In this document: one piece after another, positions 55,127 to 62,210 of the stretch
How the letters are laid out: every line of letters begins with the position of its first letter
Numbering within the stretch: position 1 is the stretch's first letter
From: Guyparkeria hydrothermalis
GTDB lineage: Bacteria > Pseudomonadota > Gammaproteobacteria > Halothiobacillales > Halothiobacillaceae
Direction of reading: 5' to 3'
NCBI RefSeq assembly: GCF_023555385.1
Contig: NZ_JAJSED010000001.1
Span: 620,001-684,000 of the forward strand
DNA: 64,000 nucleotides
Notes under the pieces: generated by a model
The model's input: only the letters and a program-made list of their open reading frames with translations
Told to the model about the DNA's origin: nothing
Database searches by the model: none
Made by a program: the position numbers and the translations under genes

Positions 55127-57187
55127 ATGTCCAATCCCCTGCTCGATACCCCCGACCTGCCCGCCTTCGACCGCATCGAACCGGCACACATCGAGCCGGC
55201 GATCGACCGAATACTCGCCGACAACCGCCGCGCAGTCGCCGAGCGTCTCGACCAGGGCGCGCCCTTTAGCTGGGACAATTTCGTCGCGCCGATGGAAGCC
55301 CTCGACGACCGTCTCGACCGGGCCTGGTCGCCAGTTAGCCACCTGAACGCGGTGGTCAACACCCCGGAGCTCCGACAGGCCTACGAAGCCTGTCTGCCGA
55401 AGTTGTCGGACTACGCCACCGAGCTCGGACAGAACGAGGCACTGTTCGCCGCCTATCGCGCCGTGAGCGAACGCGATGACTTCAGCGAGCTTTCCGTCGA
55501 GCAGCGTCGGGTCGTCGACAACGCCCTGCGTGATTTCCGCCTCGCCGGTGTCGATCTCCCGCCGAGCGACAAGGAGCGCTACAAGGCGCTCAAGAGCGAG
55601 CTGTCGCAACTTACCACCCGCTTCGCCAACAACCTGCTCGATGCCACCAACGCCTGGTCACTGGACATTGACGACGAGAGCCGACTGGCCGGCCTGCCCG
55701 AGTCGGCGCGTGCCATGTTCCGTGCCGCCGCCGACCGTGACGGCCAGTCCGGTTGGCGGGTGACGCTCGAGATGCCGAGCTTTCTGGCCGTGATGACACA
55801 TGCCGAAGACCGTTCGCTGCGCGAGACTCTCTACGAGGCGTTCGTCACCCGGGCTTCGGATGTCGGCCCGCACGCCGGCGAATGGGACAACGGTCCGGTG
55901 ATGGACCGTATTCTGGCCATCCGTCACGAACTCGCGCAGCTGCTGGGTTTCGACAACTACGCCCAGCGTTCGCTGGCCACCAAGATGGCCTCCGACCCGG
56001 CACAGGTGTTGGGCTTCCTGCAGGATCTGGCCGACCAGGCCGTGCCGCGGGCGCGTCAGGAGCTCGGCGAGCTTGAAGCATTCGCACGGGAAAGCGGCGG
56101 GCCGGATGCGCTTCGCCCCTGGGACGTCGCCTTCTACGCCGAGAAGCTGCGTGAAGCGCGCTTCGACATTTCCCAGGAGCAGATCAAGCCCTACTTCCCG
56201 GCCGACCGGGTGGTCGACGGCCTGTTCGCCGTGGTCGGACGACTGTTCGGCATTCGGGTCCGCGAGCGCACCGACGTGCCCACCTGGCACCACGATGTGC
56301 GCTTCTTCGAGATCGAGGACCGTGACGGCCGACCGCGGGGTCGCTTCTACCTCGACCTGTACGCCCGACCGCACAAACGTGGCGGAGCCTGGATGGCCGG
56401 GGCGATTCAGCGCCGCCGTCTACCCGATGGCAGCATCCAGCAGCCGGCGGCGTTTCTGACCTGCAACTTCACTCCGCCGGTTGATGGCAAGCCGTCGCTG
56501 CTGACCCATGACGAGGTCACCACCCTGTTCCACGAGTTCGGCCACGGCCTTCACCATCTGCTCACGCAGGTGGAAGCCGCCAGCGTCGCCGGTATCAGCG
56601 GTGTCGCCTGGGATGCGGTCGAGCTGCCCAGCCAGTTCCTTGAGAACTGGTGCTGGGAGCGCGAGGCGCTCGACCTGTTCGCGCGCCACCACGAGACCGG
56701 CGAACCCCTGCCGCAGGAACTATTCGAGCGGCTTCGGGCATCACGCCAGTTCCAGGCCGGCATGCAGATGGTTCGACAGCTAGAATTTTCGCTGTTCGAC
56801 CTGCTGCTTCACCAGGACTACGATCCGGCCACCGGCGCGCGCATCCAGGAGACGCTCGACGAGGTCCGGCGTTCGGTCGCGGTGATGCACCCGCCGGCCT
56901 ACAACCGCTTCCAGCACGGTTTTGCACACATCTTCGCCGGTGGCTACGCAGCCGGTTACTACAGCTACAAGTGGGCCGAGGTGCTCTCCGCCGATGCCTG
57001 GTCGCGCTTCGAGGAAGACGGCGTGTTCAACGAGCGCACGGGCGCGGATTTCCTCGTCCACATTCTCGAGCGTGGCGGTAGCGAAGACCCGATGGCCCTG
57101 TTCAAGGCCTTCCGCGGTCGGGAACCGAGCATCGAACCGCTGCTCCGTCAGCACGGCATCAAGGCCTCGACGGAGAATCACGCGTGA
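55127..57187 (+). CDS. prlC: Oligopeptidase A (M3 metallopeptidase)
   Basis: Cytosolic zinc endopeptidase that degrades peptides, including cleaved signal peptides. 686 residues from ATG 55127, the start that matches the family opening SNPLLDTPDLPAFDRI. Zinc motif HExxH in LFHEFGHGLHHLLT near residue 475, with the third Glu ligand about 25 residues later (VELPSQFLENW). The C-terminal family signature is FAHIFAGGYAAGYYSYKWAE. Its stop overlaps the AI-2E family gene start. Confidence 0.95.
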   Translation: MSNPLLDTPDLPAFDRIEPAHIEPAIDRILADNRRAVAERLDQGAPFSWDNFVAPMEALDDRLDRAWSPVSHLNAVVNTPELRQAYEACLPKLSDYATELGQNEALFAAYRAVSERDDFSELSVEQRRVVDNALRDFRLAGVDLPPSDKERYKALKSELSQLTTRFANNLLDATNAWSLDIDDESRLAGLPESARAMFRAAADRDGQSGWRVTLEMPSFLAVMTHAEDRSLRETLYEAFVTRASDVGPHAGEWDNGPVMDRILAIRHELAQLLGFDNYAQRSLATKMASDPAQVLGFLQDLADQAVPRARQELGELEAFARESGGPDALRPWDVAFYAEKLREARFDISQEQIKPYFPADRVVDGLFAVVGRLFGIRVRERTDVPTWHHDVRFFEIEDRDGRPRGRFYLDLYARPHKRGGAWMAGAIQRRRLPDGSIQQPAAFLTCNFTPPVDGKPSLLTHDEVTTLFHEFGHGLHHLLTQVEAASVAGISGVAWDAVELPSQFLENWCWEREALDLFARHHETGEPLPQELFERLRASRQFQAGMQMVRQLEFSLFDLLLHQDYDPATGARIQETLDEVRRSVAVMHPPAYNRFQHGFAHIFAGGYAAGYYSYKWAEVLSADAWSRFEEDGVFNERTGADFLVHILERGGSEDPMALFKAFRGREPSIEPLLRQHGIKASTENHA

Positions 57188-58266
57188 ACCTGATCGCCGA
57201 TCGGTCGCAGAAAGCCGGTGCCCTGCAATGGCTCGTCGGCGGGGCCGCCGTGTTCATCCTGCTCGCGGGCCTGCAGACCGTCAGCCATATCGTCACACCG
57301 TTTCTGCTCGCGGCCTTCCTCGCGATCATCAGTGCCCCGCCGCTGGCGTGGATGCAGCGCCACGGCGTGCCGGGGATCATCTCGATCCTGGTGCTGTTCT
57401 CGCTGGTAGGCCTGGCATTCTTCCTTCTGTTTCTCGCCCTGCAGGGGGCGGCCGAGAGCCTTGCAAACCAGGCGCCGGCCTACCAGGCCAAGCTCGCTGG
57501 TTGGCTGGAGCAACTTCGCACCATGCTCGCCGAACGCGGCGCGCCCCCCGAGCTGCTGCCGGACCGCCTGCCCCTGCCGCAGACCAGCACCATTACCGGG
57601 ACGGCCACCGGCATTGCCACCGGCCTCGGTCAGTTTACGGCCAGCACGCTGCTTGTCCTGCTGGCATTCATGTTCCTGCTGCTGGAGGAACGCACGCTGG
57701 CCGAGAAGCTCGAGGCAGCGTTTCCCGGACGGCGGCGCGCCCGTGTCCGCACGCGCCGGTTCCTGCGCTCGGTTTACCGCTACCTGCTGATCAAGACCGG
57801 GGCGAGCGTGCTCACCGGTCTGCTCGTGGGTGCGGGGTTGAGCTGGCTCGGAATCGATTTCGCCATCCTGTGGGGCATCGTTGCCGGCCTGCTCAATTTC
57901 ATCCCCACCATCGGTTCGTTCATTGCCGCGGTTCCCGCATTGCTGGTGACCATCGTCGGCGGCTCGCCGATCGACATCCTGTTCGTCGGCGCCCTCTACT
58001 TGGTAGTCAATGTCAGCATCGGCAGCATTCTGGAGCCGCGCCTGCTCGGTCGCAGCCTCGGGCTGTCGCCGGTGATCGTGTTGATCTCGCTGCTGGTCTG
58101 GGGATGGGTGTTCGGGCCGGTGGGCATGCTGCTGGCCGTGCCGCTGACCATGATCGCCAAGCTCGCCCTCGATTCCAGTCCGCAGACCCGCTGGGCCGGC
58201 ATCCTCTTGAGCGACCGGGTGCGCCGAGCCCCCTCGGATCAGACCACCTCGCGGCATGGCAGCTGA
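57184..58266 (+). CDS. AI-2E family transporter
   Basis: 360-residue membrane protein of the AI-2E (TqsA/PerM/YdiK, formerly UPF0118) family. About seven to eight hydrophobic helices in two blocks, with a central amphipathic region (about 85-140). Conserved C-terminal patterns are WGIVAGLLNFIPTIGSFIA, then VNVSIGSILEPRLLGRSLGLSP and FGPVGMLLAVPLTM. Family members are proposed to export autoinducer-2 or to be Na+/H+ antiporters; this one cannot be assigned. GTG start overlaps the prlC stop by 4 bases. Confidence 0.88.
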   Translation: MNLIADRSQKAGALQWLVGGAAVFILLAGLQTVSHIVTPFLLAAFLAIISAPPLAWMQRHGVPGIISILVLFSLVGLAFFLLFLALQGAAESLANQAPAYQAKLAGWLEQLRTMLAERGAPPELLPDRLPLPQTSTITGTATGIATGLGQFTASTLLVLLAFMFLLLEERTLAEKLEAAFPGRRRARVRTRRFLRSVYRYLLIKTGASVLTGLLVGAGLSWLGIDFAILWGIVAGLLNFIPTIGSFIAAVPALLVTIVGGSPIDILFVGALYLVVNVSIGSILEPRLLGRSLGLSPVIVLISLLVWGWVFGPVGMLLAVPLTMIAKLALDSSPQTRWAGILLSDRVRRAPSDQTTSRHGS

Positions 58267-58996
58267 CCAAGCACCGCGGCGGGATTCCGGGCGCCGTGAT
58301 GACTCGGGCAATTCACGCCGCGTCGAATCCAGCCAGACCGGCCCTCACGAGGCGCTACGCGCCCGACTCCAACGGCATGCAAAGGGGCAATTCGACAAGC
58401 CGATTGCCGACTACAACCGTGCGGCCTTCGATACCGTCGCCCGACGCGTGGCGGACGATGGTCGCCCCCTGATCCTCGATTCGGGCTGCGGGACCGGGGA
58501 CAGCACGCGCGAGCTCGCGAGGCATTACCCGGATCACCTCGTGGTCGGCGTCGACCGTTCCGCCGATCGCCTCGCTCGCCAGCGGGACGACACGCCGCCC
58601 AACTGCCTCCTCACGCGCGCCGACCTGGTCGATTTCTGGCGACTGGCGCGGCAGGCCGGCTGGCATCTCTCGCAACACTACCTGCTTTACCCCAATCCCG
58701 AGCCGAAGGCCCGTCACCTCAAGCGGCGCTTTCACGCTCACCCGGTCTTTCCCGACCTCGTCGCCCTCGGCGGTCGGATCGAATCGCGGAGCAACTGGCG
58801 CATCTACCTCGAGGAGCTGGCGATCGCGCTGGCGTTCCATGGACGACAAACACGCCTGAGCACTCTAGAGGCGCAGCCCCGCCCACTGACGCTGTTCGAG
58901 CGCAAGTACCAGGCGAGTGGTCAACCGCTCTGGTGTCTGGAAACCATTGACGTTCCTCACTTACCGGACGACCGGGATGACAGTCCCGGACGATAG
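58256..58996 (+). CDS. Divergent TrmB-like SAM-dependent methyltransferase
   Basis: 246 residues. Class I SAM-binding motif ILDSGCGTGDSTRELA and acidic loop VVGVDRSADRLARQ, followed by a TrmB-like helix (KARHLKRRFHAHPVF). TrmB has DPWPKxRH at this point; here it is YPNPEPKARH, and the later TD motif is SN (ESRSNWRIYLEE). The first 40 residues are basic and probably disordered. Likely a paralogue of tRNA m7G46 methyltransferase with altered chemistry or substrate. The ATG lies inside the preceding gene (11-base overlap). Confidence 0.72.
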   Translation: MAADQAPRRDSGRRDDSGNSRRVESSQTGPHEALRARLQRHAKGQFDKPIADYNRAAFDTVARRVADDGRPLILDSGCGTGDSTRELARHYPDHLVVGVDRSADRLARQRDDTPPNCLLTRADLVDFWRLARQAGWHLSQHYLLYPNPEPKARHLKRRFHAHPVFPDLVALGGRIESRSNWRIYLEELAIALAFHGRQTRLSTLEAQPRPLTLFERKYQASGQPLWCLETIDVPHLPDDRDDSPGR

Positions 58997-59004
58997 CGGT
59001 CGAT

Positions 59005-59145
59005 AATCATCGATAATCCCGCTCATTTCCCATGGGACCGCAAATGGAGGGCAGTGCCGGCCCATCGGTTAATCGTCGGATTTGACAATGACGTTAGGCT
59101 GGACGAGGCAAACCGCCGCAATCCGCCCTCGGACAATCATCGATA
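59005..59145 (+). repeat. Direct repeat upstream of the usp-BCCT operon
   Basis: AATCATCGATA occurs at 59005-59015 and again at 59135-59145, the second copy lying almost wholly within the spacer of the predicted usp promoter. CGATAATC also occurs twice at 59001-59008 and 59011-59018. Possible regulator-binding sites. Confidence 0.5.
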
Positions 59146-59159
59146 TTGGTGCCTATACT
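59130..59159 (+). promoter_or_regulatory. Probable promoter for usp and the BCCT transporter
   Basis: TATACT at 59154-59159 with a weak -35 CGGACA at 59130-59135 and 18 bases between. About 100 bases upstream of the usp start. A weak -35 fits activator control. Confidence 0.42.
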
Positions 59160-59259
59160 CCATTCGGTCTGAACTGTGTCCGAGGAAGGATGCATTTACA
59201 GCGGCAAAAAACATCCGGCCGATTCCGTTCATGCAACCGATTCACAGAGGAGCCAATGC

Positions 59260-59676
59260 ATGTACAACAAGATAATGGTGCCGGTGGACCTCGCCCATCT
59301 TGAGGCGCTGGAAAAACCGTTGACCGTCGCCGCCGACATGGCGAAGCACTACCACGCCGCACTCTGCTACGTCGGCGTGACCACGTCGCAGCCGAGCTCG
59401 GTGGCACGGACCCCGGAAGAGTACGAGCAGAAGCTCAAGGCGTTCGCCCACGAACACGCGCCCGACAACGGCCTGGAGCCGAGCGCGCGCGTCTACAACA
59501 GTCACGATCCGGTCACGGATCTGGACGACATCCTCCTCAAGGCAATCGGGGAAGTCGAAGCGGATCTCGTGGTGATGGGCACTCATCTGCCGCATCACAT
59601 CGACGCGATCATGCCTGCCAACGGCAGCAAGGTCGCAGCGCACACCAACGTATCGGTATTCCTGGTCCGTCCGTAA
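59260..59676 (+). CDS. Universal stress protein family protein
   Basis: 138 residues from ATG 59260 (AGAGGAG upstream; an in-frame ATG at 59176 does not match the family). UspA fold: first strand NKIMVPVDLAHLEALEKP and final strand SVFLVRP. In the ATP-binding consensus G-x2-G-x9-G(S/T) the second Gly is Pro (MGTHLPHHIDAIMPANGSKV), so ATP binding may be lost or altered. It sits 57 bases before a BCCT transporter. In halophiles a Usp protein coded with an osmolyte transporter is known to modulate uptake (TeaD with TeaABC), which suggests a similar role. Confidence 0.88.
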   Translation: MYNKIMVPVDLAHLEALEKPLTVAADMAKHYHAALCYVGVTTSQPSSVARTPEEYEQKLKAFAHEHAPDNGLEPSARVYNSHDPVTDLDDILLKAIGEVEADLVVMGTHLPHHIDAIMPANGSKVAAHTNVSVFLVRP

Positions 59677-59733
59677 GTCCAGACCGATACGACCCGTTTC
59701 CGCTAACCAGAACCAACGAACGGAGAGAATCTC

Positions 59734-61404
59734 GTGGACAACAAACCCGAAAATTCCCCGGACAAACACCAGCAGGCCGAAGATGTCGGCGTACCGGCGC
59801 CGGAAGGGGCCGCGAACCTGATCAACACCGACTACAAGATCGGTCAGGACAACTACCAGGCCGCCCCGATGGGCGTGAACATCGACATCCACGGTGCGGT
59901 GTTCGCCTTTTCCTCGCTGGTGATCCTTGCCTTCGTGATCCTGTCGCTCGCCCTGCCGGACCAGTCGACCGCCTGGTTCGGCGCCGCGAAGGACTGGATC
60001 AACAACAACATGACCTGGTTCATCCTGGGGGCAGCCAACATCTTCGTGCTGCTGTGCCTGGTACTGATCGTCACGCCCTTGGGCAAAGTGCGCATCGGCG
60101 GGGCCAACGCCAAGCCCGACTTCAGCTACCTGGGCTGGTTCTCGATGCTGTTTGCCGCGGGCATGGGCATCGGCCTGATGTTCTACGGCGTTTCCGAGCC
60201 GATGTCGCACTACGGCACCTCCCTGGGTGGCATCAGCGTCGGTGAAGACGGCGCACGGACCGACTGGGCGCCGCTGGGTGCTGCCGCCGGTGACGAGGGT
60301 GCAGCCATGAGTCTCGGCATGGCGGCCACGATCTTCCACTGGGGCCTGCACCCGTGGGCGATCTACGCCATCGTCGCGCTGTCGCTGGCGATCTTTGCCT
60401 ACAACAAGGGCCTGCCGCTGACCGTCCGCTCCATGTTCTACCCGATCCTGGGTGAGCGGATCTGGGGCTGGCCGGGCCACATCGTCGACATCCTCGCGGT
60501 ATTCGCGACCCTGTTCGGCCTGGCGACATCGCTTGGCATCGGCGCCCAGCAGGCATCGGCGGGTCTGAGTTACCTGTTCGACATCCCCGGTGGCAACACC
60601 ACGCTAGTACTGCTGATCACCGGCATCACGGCTGTTGCCATCGTCTCGATCGTGGCCGGTGTCGACAAGGGCGTTAAGCGCCTGTCGGAGATCAACATGG
60701 TGCTGGCGTTCCTGCTGCTGATGTTCGTGATCTTCGTCGGCCCGACGCTGCTGATCGCGACCGGCTTCTTCAAGAACCTGGGTTCGTACTTCGCCGAACT
60801 GCCGTTCCTCTCCAACCCGTTCGGGCGCGAGGACGCGAACTTCAGCCAGGGCTGGACCACCTTCTACTGGGCCTGGTGGATCAGCTGGTCGCCGTTTGTC
60901 GGCATGTTCATCGCACGGGTCTCCCGTGGCCGCTCGGTACGCGAATTCCTCACCGCCGTGCTGCTGGTGCCGTCGACTATTTCGGTGCTCTGGATGACCG
61001 CCTTCGGCACCACCGCGATCAAGCAGACGCAAGCCGGCTTCGAGGGCATTCAGAACGCCGACCTGCCGGTCAAGCTGTTCGAGATGCTCAGCCAGCTGCC
61101 CCTGGCCGAGATCACCTCGTTCGTCGGCATCGTGCTGGTCATCGTGTTCTTCGTGACCTCCTCGGACTCCGGTTCGCTGGTCATCGATACGATCACCGCC
61201 GGCGGCAAGATCGACGCACCCAAGCCGCAGCGTGTCTTCTGGGGCGTGATCGAGGGCGCCATTGCGATCGCCCTCCTGGTCGGCGGCGGGCTCGCCGCCC
61301 TCCAGTCGGCCGCGGTGGCGGCAGGCTTGCCGTTCACCTTCGTCCTGCTGGTGGGCTGCTACGCCATCGTCAAGGGACTGTGGAGCGAGCCTCGAGCCAA
61401 GTAA
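59734..61404 (+). CDS. BCCT-family betaine/choline/carnitine transporter
   Basis: 556 residues, twelve hydrophobic helices. GTG start with GGAGAG six bases upstream. N-terminal 45 residues are polar (KPENSPDKHQQAEDVG). The family signature is TTFYWAWWISWSPFVGMFIA with RVSRGRSVREF after it, and the glycine-rich helix 1 region is LFAAGMGIGLMFYGVSEPM. The short C-terminal tail lacks the long osmosensory extension of BetT. Substrate (glycine betaine, choline or ectoine) cannot be decided. Co-transcribed with usp; ends at a bidirectional terminator. Confidence 0.93.
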   Translation: MDNKPENSPDKHQQAEDVGVPAPEGAANLINTDYKIGQDNYQAAPMGVNIDIHGAVFAFSSLVILAFVILSLALPDQSTAWFGAAKDWINNNMTWFILGAANIFVLLCLVLIVTPLGKVRIGGANAKPDFSYLGWFSMLFAAGMGIGLMFYGVSEPMSHYGTSLGGISVGEDGARTDWAPLGAAAGDEGAAMSLGMAATIFHWGLHPWAIYAIVALSLAIFAYNKGLPLTVRSMFYPILGERIWGWPGHIVDILAVFATLFGLATSLGIGAQQASAGLSYLFDIPGGNTTLVLLITGITAVAIVSIVAGVDKGVKRLSEINMVLAFLLLMFVIFVGPTLLIATGFFKNLGSYFAELPFLSNPFGREDANFSQGWTTFYWAWWISWSPFVGMFIARVSRGRSVREFLTAVLLVPSTISVLWMTAFGTTAIKQTQAGFEGIQNADLPVKLFEMLSQLPLAEITSFVGIVLVIVFFVTSSDSGSLVIDTITAGGKIDAPKPQRVFWGVIEGAIAIALLVGGGLAALQSAAVAAGLPFTFVLLVGCYAIVKGLWSEPRAK

Positions 61405-61444
61405 GCGGCTCATACCCTGCCGACACGAGCGGCAGGCGGAACCT

Positions 61445-61475
61445 AAAAAGCCCCGCCTTTCGGCGGGGCTTTTTT
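61445..61475. terminator. Bidirectional terminator between the BCCT and exonuclease genes
   Basis: GCCCCGCC and GGCGGGGC (61450-61457, 61462-61469) form an 8-bp stem with loop TTTC, with AAAAA before and TTTTTT after. It serves both convergent genes. Confidence 0.92.
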
Positions 61476-61487
61476 ATGGCGGGTGGA

Positions 61488-62210
61488 TCAACTCCAGAGA
61501 TCACCCAGCGGCGTCTCTGGCGAATGGTGTTTCGCCACCTGGGCCTGGAGGAGTTCGGCTGTCGCAAGGGCGTCGAGTTTGGCGTGGTGGGCCGAATAGC
61601 TCGGCAAGCCGTAGCGTGCCCGACTATCGCCAAGCCGAATCGAGGTCTGCGGCACACCGAGGAGTGTCTGTACGCGTCGCCACCAGCCCTGACGGACTTG
61701 CCGGGCCTCGAGGTTCATGGTGTCGATCAGGGGGAACAGGCAGCGCTCGCCGCGCCGGTCCAGCACGGCCGCGTCAAGAAACGGGCGCTCGATGCCCTGA
61801 TAGTGAACCACGACGACCTTCCCGGCGAGCAACGACAAGAGGCGATCCAGGATGGTATCCAGTTCCGGGGCCGTTGAAACTTCCGCATGGGTGATGCGGT
61901 GGAAACGGATCGACGCCTCATCCAGCGGCCGTGGCGGACGAACCACCCAGTAGTGCCCTTGGGCTGGACGGATCCGTTGCAGCGTGAACGGCACGAGCCC
62001 CACCGAAACGATGGCGTGCTGGTGGACGTCCATCCCCGTGGTTTCGAAATCCAGCGCCACCATCTCGACCTCGCCGATCGGCGTGTCGGGATCCGGCATG
62101 CCGGCTTCATAGAACGCACGCAGGGCCGGATCCTGTGAGCGGCTCGCACGATCCGCGAAATAGCGCGGCCACGTAGCGGCCTCGTCGGCTTTGGCTCTCC
62201 TTCGTCCCAT
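61488..62210 (-). CDS. DnaQ-like 3'-5' exonuclease (DEDDh)
   Basis: 240 residues. ExoI is VALDFETTGMDVHQHAIVSV with Asp and Glu ligands, ExoII is around FHRITHAEV, and ExoIII is AHHAKLDALATAELL with the catalytic His and last Asp. The N-terminal 40 residues are Arg/Ala rich. It is not the replicative epsilon subunit: no polymerase-binding tail is seen. Its start shares one base with the stop of the DUF294/CBS gene (TGATG), an arrangement seen next to acetate or solute transporters in other gammaproteobacteria. Confidence 0.9.
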   Translation of the reverse strand: MGRRRAKADEAATWPRYFADRASRSQDPALRAFYEAGMPDPDTPIGEVEMVALDFETTGMDVHQHAIVSVGLVPFTLQRIRPAQGHYWVVRPPRPLDEASIRFHRITHAEVSTAPELDTILDRLLSLLAGKVVVVHYQGIERPFLDAAVLDRRGERCLFPLIDTMNLEARQVRQGWWRRVQTLLGVPQTSIRLGDSRARYGLPSYSAHHAKLDALATAELLQAQVAKHHSPETPLGDLWS

